Assembly: GCF_002002885.1 (NCBI RefSeq)
Contig: NZ_CP019510.1
Span: 3,472,001-3,536,000 of the forward strand
Direction of reading: 5' to 3'
Length of the DNA: 64,000 nt
From: Janthinobacterium sp. LM6
GTDB taxonomy: Bacteria; Pseudomonadota; Gammaproteobacteria; Burkholderiales; Burkholderiaceae_D
In this document: positions 15,593 to 24,536 of the stretch, piece by piece
How the letters are laid out: each line of letters opens with the position of its first letter
Position numbering within the stretch: the first letter of the stretch is position 1
Notes under the pieces: model-generated
Seen by the model: only the letters and a program-made list of their open reading frames with translations
The model's database searches: none
Told to the model about the DNA's origin: nothing
Position numbers and translations under genes: made by a program

Positions 15593-17878
15593 CTATGCCT
15601 GCTTGTTATTACGCAACAAGCGCAGCCCGTTGGCCACCACCAGCAGGCTGGCGCCCACGTCGGCGAACACGGCCATCCACAGGGTCGCCATGCCGGCCAG
15701 CGCCAGACCGAAGAACACGGCCTTGATGCCGATGGCAAAGCTGATGTTTTGCACGAGGATGCTGCGCGTGCGCTGGCTCAGGCTGATGAATTCAGGCAAC
15801 TTGCCCAATTCATCGTCCATCAGGGCCACGTCCGCCGTTTCGATGGCCGTATCGCTGCCCGCCGCGCCCATGGCAAAGCCGATGTCCGCCTGCGCCAGGG
15901 CCGGGGCGTCGTTGACGCCATCGCCCAGCATGGCCACCACGCCGAACTGCTGCTGCAAGGCCTTGATTTCATCGAGTTTATTTTCTGGCAGCAATTCCGC
16001 CTTGACCAGGCTGACACCGACTTCATCGCCGATGCGCTGCGCCGTCAGTAAATTGTCTCCCGTCAGCATCACGGTCGTCACGCCCAGCGCATTCAGGCGG
16101 GCAATGGCGGACGCCGCCGTCGGGCGCAGCACGTCGGCCACGGCGATCACGCCCAGCGCACCTGCCGGGGTGGCCAGCACCATGGCCGTGTAGGCTTGCT
16201 GTTCCAGCCGCGCCAAAATCGCTTGCAGTGCCGGCGTCAGGACATTCAATTCCGTCATCAGGCGCGCATTGCCCAGATAGTATGTATGGCCATCGATCGT
16301 TCCTTGCACGCCGCGCCCATGCAGGGCGGCAAACTGGGTGACGGGCAAGTGGCTGCTCGCGGGCGGGCCCGCCTTGACGATGGCGGCGGCCAGCGGGTGG
16401 GCGGAATTGGCGTCCAGGCTGGCGGCCAGCAGCAGGATGGCGTCGCGGTCGCTGCCCGCCAATGCCACCACGTCCGTGACGGCCGGTTTGCCCATGGTCA
16501 AGGTGCCCGTCTTGTCGACGGCGATGGCCTTGATCCGATAACCCGTTTCCAGGAATTGCCCGCCTTTTACTAAAATGCCGCGCCGCGCGGCCGCCGTCAG
16601 GCCGCTGACGACGGTGACGGGCGTGGAAATGACGAGCGCGCACGGGCAGGCGATCACCAGCATGACCAAGGCCTTGTAGATCCAGGCCATGAAGGGCTGG
16701 CCCAGCAGCAAAGGCGGCAGCACGGCCACGAGGATGGCGAACACGACGACGGCCGGCGTGTAATAGCGGGCGAAGTTGTCGACAAAGCGCTGCGTGGGCG
16801 CCTGTTTCCCCTGGGTTTCCTCGATCACCTTGACGATTTTCGCCAGCGTGCTGTTGCCGCTGTTGGCCGTGACGGTAACGTCGAGCAAGCCCCGTTCATT
16901 GATGGTGCCCGCATACACGACGTCGCCCACGGTCTTGTCCACCGGCATGCTTTCACCGGTGATCGGCGCCTGGTTGACGGACGATTCGCCGTTTTGCACG
17001 ATGCCGTCGAGGGCGATGCGTTCGCCCGGTTTCACGCGCATGGTCGCGCCGATGGCCACCGTGGCCACGTTCACCTGGCTCCAGGCGCCGCTGGCGTCGG
17101 CCACAGTCGCCGTGTCGGGCGCCAGCTGCATCAGGCTGTGCACGGCATTGCGCGCGCGGTTCAGGGACAGGCCCTCGATCAGCTCGGCGATGGCGAACAG
17201 GAAGATGACCATGGCCGCTTCCGGCCACTGGCCGATGGCGATGGCGCCGAAAACCGCCAGGCTCATCAGGAAATTGATGTTCAGGGTGAAGGTTTTCAGC
17301 GCGATCCAGCCCTTTTTCAGGGTCGGCCAGCCGCCCGTGGCGATCGACAGCAGGGCCAGGGCGATGACGAGGGGCGAACTGTCTGCGTGCGTGGTCCACG
17401 CCAGCGCTTCGGCACCAAACGCGGCCAGGCCGGAAACGACCAGCAAGCCCTTTTGCATGCCGGACAGATTGCCTTCGTTCGGGTCGCGCGCGACGGCAGC
17501 GTCCGCTTCCATCGGGATCGCCTGCATGCCGATGCCGTGCAGGGCCGCTTCCACCGTGGCCAGCGAGGTCAGGGTGTGGTGCACGTCGAGCACGCGGTTC
17601 ATCAGGTTGAAATCGAGGCCCACGACGCCGGCCATGGTGGCCAGCTTGTTGCGGATCAAGCGTTCTTCCGTGGGGCAATCCATGTTGGCGATGCGGTATT
17701 TGGCCGTGTTGGCGCCGGCGATGGCGGCGCTGGGCAGCGCAGGGCCGGACGCGGCGGCAGGCGTGGACGAGCACGCATGCTGGCTGGAACAGCAGCTGGC
17801 CGCCTTGGGTGCATGCTCATGCTCATGGTCGTGCTTGTGCTCGTGCTCGTGGGTATGATCGTGGCTATCGTGCGGCAT
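15593..17878 (-). CDS. cadA: Heavy-metal P-type ATPase (Cd/Zn/Pb exporter)
   Basis: 761 residues. A His-rich N-terminus (residues 1-25, HD/HE repeats) and two CC/Cys clusters lead into an HMA metal-binding domain (IANMDCPTEE, about 64-72). The transmembrane CPC motif (411-413 in ACPCALVIS), the phosphorylated Asp455 in DKTGTLT, TGES near 308, HPLAAAI and GDGVNDAPAL give a complete PIB-type ATPase. CPC with the divergent CadR indicates export of Cd(II), Zn(II) or Pb(II) from the cytosol. It is divergent from cadR across a MerR-type promoter. Confidence 0.9.
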   Translation of the reverse strand: MPHDSHDHTHEHEHKHDHEHEHAPKAASCCSSQHACSSTPAAASGPALPSAAIAGANTAKYRIANMDCPTEERLIRNKLATMAGVVGLDFNLMNRVLDVHHTLTSLATVEAALHGIGMQAIPMEADAAVARDPNEGNLSGMQKGLLVVSGLAAFGAEALAWTTHADSSPLVIALALLSIATGGWPTLKKGWIALKTFTLNINFLMSLAVFGAIAIGQWPEAAMVIFLFAIAELIEGLSLNRARNAVHSLMQLAPDTATVADASGAWSQVNVATVAIGATMRVKPGERIALDGIVQNGESSVNQAPITGESMPVDKTVGDVVYAGTINERGLLDVTVTANSGNSTLAKIVKVIEETQGKQAPTQRFVDNFARYYTPAVVVFAILVAVLPPLLLGQPFMAWIYKALVMLVIACPCALVISTPVTVVSGLTAAARRGILVKGGQFLETGYRIKAIAVDKTGTLTMGKPAVTDVVALAGSDRDAILLLAASLDANSAHPLAAAIVKAGPPASSHLPVTQFAALHGRGVQGTIDGHTYYLGNARLMTELNVLTPALQAILARLEQQAYTAMVLATPAGALGVIAVADVLRPTAASAIARLNALGVTTVMLTGDNLLTAQRIGDEVGVSLVKAELLPENKLDEIKALQQQFGVVAMLGDGVNDAPALAQADIGFAMGAAGSDTAIETADVALMDDELGKLPEFISLSQRTRSILVQNISFAIGIKAVFFGLALAGMATLWMAVFADVGASLLVVANGLRLLRNNKQA

Positions 17879-17910
17879 CGCATCGTCCTTCCGGTTTCGT
17901 GTATGCTTCC

Positions 17911-17941
17911 ATTAGAAACCCTGTAGCCGCTACAGGGTCAA
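17911..17941 (-). promoter_or_regulatory. CadR-controlled promoter with 19-bp spacer
   Basis: On the minus strand, TTGACC (17941-17936) and TCTAAT (17916-17911) are 19 bases apart. The spacer holds a perfect dyad, ACCCTGTAGC and GCTACAGGGT with a single central base (17918-17938). Over-long spacers with a central dyad are the hallmark of MerR-family activation, here driving cadA. Confidence 0.85.
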
Positions 17942-17978
17942 GCGGAATTTGCAAGTTGGAATGAAAAAAGGGGATGCC

Positions 17979-18410
17979 ATGCGTATCGGAGAATTGGCCA
18001 AACGGACAGATTGTGACGTGGAAACCGTGCGTTACTATGAAAAGGCGGGCTTGCTGCAGGAACCGGGGCGCAACAGCGCCGGCTACCGCGAGTACCGGGA
18101 AGAACACCAGGAACGGCTGCAATTCATCCGCCATTGCCGCTCTCTGCAGATCGGCTTGACGGATATCCGCGCCTTGCTGGAATTTAAGAACAACCCGGCC
18201 GAAGGTTGCCAGAGCGTCAATGAATTGCTCGACCACCATATTCTGCGCATCGCCGAACAGATGGCGAACCTGCAAACCTTGCAGCAGCAGCTGGTGACCC
18301 TGCGCCACCAGTGCGACCAGCCGCAGCCGTCGCAAGACTGCGCGATTTTGCAAAACCTGTCCGAGGCGGCCAGCGGTCACGACTGCGCCTGCCATACCGA
18401 ACTTCATTGA
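17979..18410 (+). CDS. cadR: MerR-family metal regulator CadR
   Basis: 143 residues from the Met of MRIGELAKRT. The MerR winged helix (RIGELAKRTDCDVETVRYYEKAGLL) is followed by the long dimerisation helix. Cys77, Cys112 and Cys121 match the Cd/Pb-sensing cysteines of CadR (Cys77, Cys112, Cys119 in the Pseudomonas protein), with a His/Cys tail (HDCACHTELH) typical of CadR/PbrR. On binding metal it untwists the 19-bp-spacer promoter and turns on cadA. The open frame extends to 17949, but the Met at 17979 aligns with family starts. Confidence 0.9.
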   Translation: MRIGELAKRTDCDVETVRYYEKAGLLQEPGRNSAGYREYREEHQERLQFIRHCRSLQIGLTDIRALLEFKNNPAEGCQSVNELLDHHILRIAEQMANLQTLQQQLVTLRHQCDQPQPSQDCAILQNLSEAASGHDCACHTELH

Positions 18411-18422
18411 ACCGATTGCTAC

Positions 18423-19505
18423 ATGCTGAAACTGTTGCCTAAAAAAACTTTCCTCGCCTTGTCCCTGCTGTCGCCGCTTTGCCATGCGGCTGATGCGCCG
18501 GCCGCCGCCGGCCACTACCTGACCTTGTACGCCGCCCCCGGCGTGCCGCAAGACGATGACCCGTACACCTGGAGCACGGTGGGCGGCAAGCAGCTGACAA
18601 AAGGCGTGACCAAGGCGGACGGCCGCGCCTATCTCAAAGGGGAAGAGGGCGAAGAAAACTATATCTTGAAAACCGTCAGCATGCGCTGGCAGCTGAAGGT
18701 ACCGGCCCGGTGCTGGCAGGGTGCGCCGGAGGCTTTCCTGGACTGCGTCAAGCTGGCCAAGACCACGAGCCGCTATGACGAGGAGCAAGAGGCGCTCAAG
18801 CTGGCGGAGCAGCAGAAGGAAGTCAAGATGCAGGCCAGGATCGCCGCCTATGCGGTGGCCGCCCGCGCCAACGACGATGCGCTGGCCTGGCTGGGGCGCG
18901 TACCGTCGAACTGGACAATAGAGAGTTATGGCACGCGCCTGCTGCGCATCGGCGACAAGGTAGCCGCGCAGATTAGCAACGCGCTCAAGGATGGCGGGCC
19001 AGATGCGCGCCAGTTCGTCTGCCGCGCGCCCGCTGAGTATGGCCCTGTGCCGAACCAGGCCGCTGTTGACGCCTGGATAGGCGCGCCGCGCGCCGTGCGC
19101 AGCGTACGCTCCGGTCCCGCCTGGGATGCGCTGGTGGCAGCCGGTGAAAAGGGCAACTGGATGGCCCGGCTGGAACTGTATTACACCTTGTCCAGCGTGA
19201 ATGTCAGCGAGCTGAGCCTACTGGAACAGTACCGCATCGTGCAATTGATGGAATGGCTGCACAAGAAGCAGGTGGGCGGCCTGTATAGCTACTTCAGCGC
19301 CAGTATGCCGGCGGCGCCCGGCAATTCCCGCAGCGCCACCTGGCGCATGCAGGACCAGGCCTCGCTGTATGCGGCCATGCTGGGCAGTTACGATGACCAG
19401 AACAGCAGGGGCAGGGTCTTGCAGGCGGAATCGGATACGGCACTGGCCGAAGCGGGCAATAAAATGCTGGCCTGCGCCAAGGCCGCGTTGCCGCAACGTC
19501 ACTAA
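18423..19505 (+). CDS. Exported protein of unknown function
   Basis: 360 residues with a signal peptide ([17 protein letters not shown]). After cleavage comes a short beta-rich segment ([21 protein letters not shown]), then a mixed helical region with paired Cys ([14 protein letters not shown]) and a Trp-rich C-terminal half. No catalytic motif is recognised. It starts only 12 bases after cadR on the same strand, so it may be read through from cadR, although nothing ties it to metal resistance. Its stop overlaps the stop of the convergent chemoreceptor gene by 4 bases (19502-19505). Confidence 0.65.
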   Translation: MLKLLPKKTFLALSLLSPLCHAADAPAAAGHYLTLYAAPGVPQDDDPYTWSTVGGKQLTKGVTKADGRAYLKGEEGEENYILKTVSMRWQLKVPARCWQGAPEAFLDCVKLAKTTSRYDEEQEALKLAEQQKEVKMQARIAAYAVAARANDDALAWLGRVPSNWTIESYGTRLLRIGDKVAAQISNALKDGGPDARQFVCRAPAEYGPVPNQAAVDAWIGAPRAVRSVRSGPAWDALVAAGEKGNWMARLELYYTLSSVNVSELSLLEQYRIVQLMEWLHKKQVGGLYSYFSASMPAAPGNSRSATWRMQDQASLYAAMLGSYDDQNSRGRVLQAESDTALAEAGNKMLACAKAALPQRH

Positions 19506-21052
19506 CGGGGCAGCAGCGGCGGGCCGCCGTCGCCCAGGCGGAAGGCGTCGACCACGCGCAATAAATCATGCGCCTGGTCCTGCATGCTTTGCGCGGCGGC
19601 GGCCGACTGTTCGACGAGGGCGGCATTGCGCTGGGTCAATTCGTCCATTTCCGTGATGGCATTGTTGACTTCCTCGATGCCCTTGCTCTGGCGCTGGCTG
19701 GCCGCCGTGATGTCGTTCATGATTTCCGTCACTTGCTGGACGGAAGCGACAATATCTCCCATGGTGCGCCCGGCGCTGTCGGCCAGCTCGCTGCCCGTTT
19801 CTATCCTGGCAACGGAATCCTCGATCAGCTGCTTGATTTCGCGCGCCGCCGTGGCCGAGCGCTGCGCCAGGCCCCGCACTTCCGTGGCGACGACGGCAAA
19901 GCCGCGTCCCTGTTCGCCCGCGCGCGCCGCTTCCACGGCCGCGTTCAAGGCGAGGATATTGGTCTGGAAGGCAATGCCGTCGATGACGGCGATGATGTCG
20001 ACGATGCGCCCGGAACTGGCCTTGATCGAGCCCATCGTCTCGACCACCTGACCCACGACGCGCCCGCCTTCCAGCGCCACGTTCGAGGTCGACAACACCA
20101 TCTGGTTGGCCTGGTGCGCATGGCTGGCGTTTTCCCTCACGGTATCGGTCAGGGCATGCATGGACGAGGCCGTTTCCTGCAAGGAATGGGCTTGCGACTC
20201 CGTACGGGCCGACAAGTCCGCATTGCCGAGCGCAATTTCACTCGCTTCCACCGTGATGGTGGAGCCCGCCTGGCGTATGTCGCCCAATAAAGTGTTCCAG
20301 TTTTTCAGCACGGTGGCCAGGGCCCGCGCCAGCTTGCCTACCTCGTCGTCGCCCCGGGCGTCGATACGCGTGGTCAAGTCGCCGGCGGCCAGCGATTCGG
20401 CGGCGCGGCAAGCCTCGTCGATGGGGCGCACCACGGAACGGGCCACCCAGGTGGCGATCAGGGCCAGCAAGGCAAAGCCGATGGCCATGGTGCCCAGCGA
20501 CAGCCAGCCGGCGCGCTGGCCCGCATTTTTTGTCTCCTGCAGCGCGTCGACGGTGCGGTGGTCGAGATTCTGCAGCACCTGGCGCAACTGCCCGCGCACT
20601 TGCTGGTAGTGCGTGGCGGCATTTTGCATCGCCGCCACGCCCGTATTCGGGTCCATCGACGCCAGGTCCAGCGCCTGCGCCACGCTGGCACGGTAGCGTT
20701 CGACACCCGGCAGCGCCTGGCCCGCTTCCGTGGCGGCGCCCGAGAATGTCTGCAATTGCTTCAAGCCTTGCGCGATGGCGTTCAGCTGGCCATCCGTTTG
20801 CGCGCCGAATTGCTTGAACTGCTCATCCGACAGGCTGGCCGCGATGGCGATCTTCGCATACACGTCGGCGTGGACTTGGCCCAGGGCAATAGCTTGCTGG
20901 TTGGCAAGCCGCTCGGCCGTCAGAGTGACGTCTTTCAGGTCGCGCATGCGGCTTTCGTTTTGCTGCATGGCGAAATAGGACAAGGCACCCATGGCCAGCA
21001 GGCAAGCCAGCGCGACCACCGGGACGATCAACATCTTCTGTGCGATTTTCAT
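19502..21052 (-). CDS. Methyl-accepting chemotaxis protein
   Basis: 516 residues from [10 protein letters not shown]. There is a transmembrane helix at about 7-28, then a periplasmic four-helix-bundle-like region of about 150 residues, a second helix ([21 protein letters not shown]), and a HAMP domain ([25 protein letters not shown]). The signalling tip carries the highly conserved [31 protein letters not shown], and methylation helices flank it. The C-terminus lacks a CheR-docking pentapeptide. It follows an exported Cache protein by 60 bases on the same strand, so the two may form a sensing pair. Chemotactic ligand unknown. Confidence 0.9.
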   Translation of the reverse strand: MKIAQKMLIVPVVALACLLAMGALSYFAMQQNESRMRDLKDVTLTAERLANQQAIALGQVHADVYAKIAIAASLSDEQFKQFGAQTDGQLNAIAQGLKQLQTFSGAATEAGQALPGVERYRASVAQALDLASMDPNTGVAAMQNAATHYQQVRGQLRQVLQNLDHRTVDALQETKNAGQRAGWLSLGTMAIGFALLALIATWVARSVVRPIDEACRAAESLAAGDLTTRIDARGDDEVGKLARALATVLKNWNTLLGDIRQAGSTITVEASEIALGNADLSARTESQAHSLQETASSMHALTDTVRENASHAHQANQMVLSTSNVALEGGRVVGQVVETMGSIKASSGRIVDIIAVIDGIAFQTNILALNAAVEAARAGEQGRGFAVVATEVRGLAQRSATAAREIKQLIEDSVARIETGSELADSAGRTMGDIVASVQQVTEIMNDITAASQRQSKGIEEVNNAITEMDELTQRNAALVEQSAAAAQSMQDQAHDLLRVVDAFRLGDGGPPLLPR

Positions 21053-21112
21053 CGGAACCCATATCGTCAAGAGAGGGGAAAACCATCCCGGCGCTGGCGG
21101 CGCGGCGGCTGG

Positions 21113-21580
21113 CTACAGGTAGATGCCGCCGCAGACGACGGTCTCGGAGAGTTTCTCGCAATACATCACCTTCGGCTCGATCTTCTTGGTTTCCGGATTC
21201 GTGAATTTGTATTCCTGCCAGAACGTGCCCTTGCTCTTGGCCAGGTCGACTCGTTCCTTGACGAAGGCCTTGCCATCGATATCTTTCAATTCGATCAAGT
21301 TCTTGCCCACCATTTTCGGGTTGGCGCCATGCGCGACAACCGTGCCGTCGAGCTTATACACGACCAGGTACAGGTCGTGCAGGATGAATTGCGGCGACTT
21401 GGCCGTGATCTCTCCATACGCCTTGGCGTCGCCGGCGCTCTTGATGTAGGCCACGCCTTTCTTGACCATGGCTTCGGCATCGGCGCGCGTGGCGCCGCCT
21501 TCGGCAGCGCTGGCCACACCGGGCAGCGCAGCGGCGGCAAGCAAGAGCGACAGGCAAACGGCAGGGGCGAACTTGGGCAT
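21113..21580 (-). CDS. Exported single-Cache-domain protein
   Basis: 155 residues from MPKFAPAVCLSLLLAAAALPGVASA (signal peptide). The remainder matches a single Cache domain: an N-terminal long helix (ADAEAMVKKGVAYIKSAG), then FILHDLYLVVYKLDGTVVAHGANPKMVGKNLIELKD, then WQEYKFTNPETKKIEPKVMYCEKL, as in the sCache_2 group. Cache domains bind small ligands such as carboxylates. Being soluble and periplasmic, and encoded 60 bases upstream of a chemoreceptor, it may present ligand to that receptor. The open frame upstream of this Met (to 21745) has no start signal. Confidence 0.75.
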   Translation of the reverse strand: MPKFAPAVCLSLLLAAAALPGVASAAEGGATRADAEAMVKKGVAYIKSAGDAKAYGEITAKSPQFILHDLYLVVYKLDGTVVAHGANPKMVGKNLIELKDIDGKAFVKERVDLAKSKGTFWQEYKFTNPETKKIEPKVMYCEKLSETVVCGGIYL

Positions 21581-21820
21581 GAGAATCTCCTTCACAGTGC
21601 GGCAGGGGAAAGCCGGCGGGGGAACCGGCGCGGTAAGGCGGCGCCTATCGAAGTGCCGACGGCTCATGGTAGCGCGATGCCAGTGGGCATGCGCTGGTGC
21701 AACAGATATTTTTTCAGACGGGCGTTTTTGCAACGACGCGTGCACATTGCCGCAATGGATATTTCATAGGGGAAAGGAGGGCGCAGCCTATCGTGTCGAT
21801 AGTGTGGCGCGTGCGCCGCG

Positions 21821-22237
21821 TTACCAGCTGGCCGGGTCTTCCGCCGCCGCGCGCGCCAGGTCATCGCGCCAATCCTGCGTCACCAAACGGTAGATATCGG
21901 CGAAAAAGGCGCGCGGATCGGCCATTTCATCCCACATGGCGGGCAGGGCGTGCGTGCTTTCGGGGTCGTGCTCGAGGATGGCCTGGAAATCGTAGGCGGG
22001 GTCTTGCAGCGCCTGCGCCAGCACGGCCACCAGCGCATGGCGGTGACGGTAGCTGAGTTCCTTGTATTGCGAGGTGATGTCGCGCCGTATCAGGGCCGCG
22101 CGCTGGAGCGGGTCGTTCATGTCCCAGGCATCCAGCTCCACGCCCAGGGTTTCTTCGCGGTCATACACGTCGAAGGGGCCGAGGAAATAGTGGAGCGTGG
22201 GAAGATAGGGAGCGTCGCTCCAGGGGCCTCGCAGCAT
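21821..22237 (-). CDS. Hypothetical protein
   Basis: 138 residues from MLRGPWSDAPYLPTLHYFLGPFDVYDREETLGVELDAWDMND. The protein is acidic and Trp/Asp-rich, soluble, with no signal peptide. The region LSYRHRHALVAVLAQALQDPAYDFQAILEHDPE is helical. The longer frame to 22498 is a shadow of the upstream gene. It lies 28 bases after the membrane-anchored gene at 22266, so the two are an operon. Family not recognised. Confidence 0.6.
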   Translation of the reverse strand: MLRGPWSDAPYLPTLHYFLGPFDVYDREETLGVELDAWDMNDPLQRAALIRRDITSQYKELSYRHRHALVAVLAQALQDPAYDFQAILEHDPESTHALPAMWDEMADPRAFFADIYRLVTQDWRDDLARAAAEDPASW

Positions 22238-22265
22238 GGGAGTCTTTCGTTTGATTGCTAAATGT

Positions 22266-22652
22266 TTACGCGCATTCGGGCAAGGTCCAGCCTTCGTCGC
22301 CCATGTCCGTCGGGTAGATGGCGCGGGTCTGGTTCTGGCCCCAGCGCGCATGGTCGAGAATGCCGTCTTCATGCATGTCCAGCACCCATTCGGTGCTTTC
22401 CAGCAAGGTGCCATCCTTGTGATAGACGCGGAAGAAAGTGGAAGTACTGAGGGCGCGCACGATGTTGTTCGGCACGCCGTCGCCGTAGTGGGGCACATAG
22501 GTCTTGATCACGCACGTGCCCTGGTCATTCCATTCCTGGGCATACACGGCGGCATTGCGCGCCGCGCTCACCTTGATGAATAGCCAGGCTGCCAGCAAAA
22601 TGGCGAACAGGAGGGCGGCGGCGATCAAGCCGGTTTTCTTGAGTAGCTGCAT
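22266..22652 (-). CDS. Membrane-anchored hypothetical protein
   Basis: 128 residues from MQLLKKTGLIAAALLFAILLAAWLFI, a single N-terminal transmembrane anchor. The rest is periplasmic, with a compact beta-rich domain (CVIKTYVPHYGDGVPNNIVRALSTSTFFRVYHKDGTLLESTEW, then EDGILDHARWGQNQTRAIYPTD). Two Cys (in GTCVIK and the C-terminal PECA) could form a disulfide. It is in an operon with the 138-residue gene downstream. No known domain is recognised. Confidence 0.6.
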   Translation of the reverse strand: MQLLKKTGLIAAALLFAILLAAWLFIKVSAARNAAVYAQEWNDQGTCVIKTYVPHYGDGVPNNIVRALSTSTFFRVYHKDGTLLESTEWVLDMHEDGILDHARWGQNQTRAIYPTDMGDEGWTLPECA

Positions 22653-22765
22653 GAGGTCATGGCATGGCCGAAAACGAAGTTGCCGCATTGTATGTCAAGA
22701 GCATAAATACTTGCTGTACAGCACGTACGGCAAGCATTTATGCGTTTATTGCCGGGTATGGCCGT

Positions 22766-23317
22766 CTATTTCGTCAATGCCGCCTGCAGGGCGTTCGCCA
22801 TCTCCAGGTGATGTTGTAACACCGGCAAGGTTTTCGCGGCAAAGGCCTTGATGTCGGGATCGCTGGCCTTCTGGCTGGCGTCCGTAAACAGTTTCACGGC
22901 TTCCTTGTGCGCCGCCACGCCGATGCTGGCCGCATATTCCCTGTCGAAGGTCTGGCCTTCCAGGCGGCCCAGCCGGTCGAGCTGCGCCTTGTGTTTCGCG
23001 CCGGGCTGGTCGCTGACCTCGATCTGCTTGCTGCTGGCCAGTTGTTTCAGCTCGTCCGCCACTTTTGTGTGATCGGTGACCATGGCATCGGCGAATTTCT
23101 TCACTTCCGCATTGCTGCTCTTGCTTTGCGCGACTTTGCTGGCGGCAATTTCCGTGCTGCCCGCGTCGGCGGCCTTGCTGAGGAATCGCTTGTCGTACGC
23201 ACCGGGCGCGGCGGCGGCGATGCTGTTGATGGCGATGCCGCTCAACAGCGCCACGGCGGCGCCGATGGCCACGCTTTTCAGGGAAGGGGTACGGGAACTG
23301 GTAGTGGAGATAGGCAT
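22766..23317 (-). CDS. DUF4142-family exported protein
   Basis: 183 residues with a long signal region (SLKSVAIGAAVALLSGIAINSIAAAA). The mature part is an all-helical DUF4142 domain: DKRFLSKAADAGSTEIAASKVAQSKSSNAEVKKFADAMVTDHTKVADELKQLA, then FDREYAASIGVAAHKEAVKLFTDAS, ending LPVLQHHLEMANALQ. These match the family's conserved M..DH and LP.L..HL segments. The family is periplasmic or outer-membrane associated, with no settled function and some link to stress. Start chosen at the Met of MPISTTSS. Confidence 0.75.
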   Translation of the reverse strand: MPISTTSSRTPSLKSVAIGAAVALLSGIAINSIAAAAPGAYDKRFLSKAADAGSTEIAASKVAQSKSSNAEVKKFADAMVTDHTKVADELKQLASSKQIEVSDQPGAKHKAQLDRLGRLEGQTFDREYAASIGVAAHKEAVKLFTDASQKASDPDIKAFAAKTLPVLQHHLEMANALQAALTK

Positions 23318-23417
23318 GGGAAATCCTTTCAAATGTGGCGTTTTATGCAAGCTGATGACAATGTTAATCCCTCAGCCTGCGCACACCCATAGGACAGGCG
23401 CGGCCATGCCCGTAGGA

Positions 23418-24068
23418 CTAGTCCTGTTCGTTAGCGCACAGTTCGACTTGTTTAATAGCAAACAAAGCGGCGATGCCCGCATCGCGGCGCCAGGCGGGCA
23501 TGCCGATATCGAGCCACTGCGCCATCGCGTCCAGGTGCGAGGGTTCCGACACGCTGTGTTCGAGTTCCTCCAGCACCGTGTCGCGGTCGATATACAGGCT
23601 GTCCAGCCAGGCGTCGAACGAGGGCGCCAGCTCCATCAGGCCGTGGGCGCGCTTGCCCGTCCACTCCGGCAATTCCTGCACATAGGCCAGCACCCGGCCA
23701 CCGCCTTCTTCCGTCAAGTCCAGGTAGACCATGGAATTGCCGCCATCGCGGGCGAACGGCAGGATGCGCACCGGCATGTCCGCATGTTTGCGCGCAGCGC
23801 GGATCTCGCCCACGAGGGTTTCATCGCAGAAATCGCCTTCGTCGGCACTGAAAAAGGTATTGAAGCCCATTTTTTCCACACCGCCATTGCCGTCCGGCAC
23901 ATCGCACGTGTAATCGAACCAGGCGCCGTTGGCGACGCGCAAGAACGCCAGGAAGGCGGGCGGCAACGGTGCTTCCAGCAGGGTTTCGATGGCGGCGATC
24001 TGCTGCACCGTGGGGGCAGGCTTGGCGCCCTCGAGCGCCAGGTGGCGGTACTGCGTGTAATAGGTCAT
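23418..24068 (-). CDS. SMI1/KNR4-family protein
   Basis: 216 residues. The N-terminal segment is typical of SMI1/KNR4 (SUKH) domains: PTVQQIAAIETLLEAPLPPAFLAFLRVANGAWF, then a beta-rich core with ILPFARDGGNSMVYLDLTEEGGGRVLAYVQE and SFDAWLDSLY. Bacterial SUKH proteins are often immunity proteins against toxins, although solitary housekeeping-like copies are common and no toxin gene is seen next door. It starts 3 bases after the stop of the MerR gene, so the two are one transcript. Cytosolic. Confidence 0.75.
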   Translation of the reverse strand: MTYYTQYRHLALEGAKPAPTVQQIAAIETLLEAPLPPAFLAFLRVANGAWFDYTCDVPDGNGGVEKMGFNTFFSADEGDFCDETLVGEIRAARKHADMPVRILPFARDGGNSMVYLDLTEEGGGRVLAYVQELPEWTGKRAHGLMELAPSFDAWLDSLYIDRDTVLEELEHSVSEPSHLDAMAQWLDIGMPAWRRDAGIAALFAIKQVELCANEQD

Positions 24069-24071
24069 GGA

Positions 24072-24464
24072 TTATCCTTGTAATTTTCTTGCGGCCGCCA
24101 CGCCATCGTCGCAGCCCGTCTCCACCTTGGCCAGCGCATCGACGAGGCCGGCCCGCAGCACGGCCATCGAGCGGGCCTTGTCATCGATCTGCGCGATCTT
24201 CGTTTCCAGCATGGCCCGTTTGGTCTGCGCATCGAGCGCGTTTTCCTGCCATACAGCAATGACTTCGGCGATTTCCTTCAAGGTAAAGCCCAGCGCCTTG
24301 GCGTGGCCGATCAGCTCGATGCGCCGCAACGCTTGCGCCGAGTACTCCTTATAGTTGTTCGTCATGCCCGGCTGCGGCGCTTCGTCCAGCAGCCCCTGGC
24401 GCTCGTAGAAGCGCACCGTGTCCTTGCTGACGCCCGTCAGGCGGGTGATTTCTCCGATACGCAT
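24072..24464 (-). CDS. MerR-family regulator
   Basis: 130 residues. N-terminal MerR winged helix (RIGEITRLTGVSKDTVRFYERQGLLDEAP, then YKEYSAQALRRIELIGHAKALGFTLKEIAEVI), followed by a coiled-coil dimerisation helix. The C-terminus has a single Cys (ETGCDDGV), so it is not an obvious metal sensor. It faces the SDR gene at 24537 across a MerR-type promoter with a 20-base spacer (24475-24506) and probably activates it. Resembles regulators of redox or electrophile responses, but the signal cannot be read. Confidence 0.8.
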   Translation of the reverse strand: MRIGEITRLTGVSKDTVRFYERQGLLDEAPQPGMTNNYKEYSAQALRRIELIGHAKALGFTLKEIAEVIAVWQENALDAQTKRAMLETKIAQIDDKARSMAVLRAGLVDALAKVETGCDDGVAAARKLQG

Positions 24465-24474
24465 GGTTTTTCTA

Positions 24475-24506
24475 TTGACCGTGGACTAAAGACCACAGTT
24501 TACAGT
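24475..24506 (+). promoter_or_regulatory. MerR-type promoter of the SDR gene
   Basis: TTGACC (24475-24480) and TACAGT (24501-24506) are separated by 20 bases holding the dyad CGTGGAC-TAAA-GACCACAG. The over-long spacer and central dyad mark it as a MerR-activated promoter reading toward the SDR gene. Confidence 0.7.
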
Positions 24507-24536
24507 AAAAACACTTTCAACTACGACACTTTTACC

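Noticed and set aside
23418-24068. SMI1/KNR4 protein as immunity partner of a contact-dependent toxin
   Set aside because: No toxin, CdiA tail or Rhs gene lies next to it; it shares a transcript with a MerR regulator instead. The tpsA gene in this window has no recognisable toxin C-terminus.
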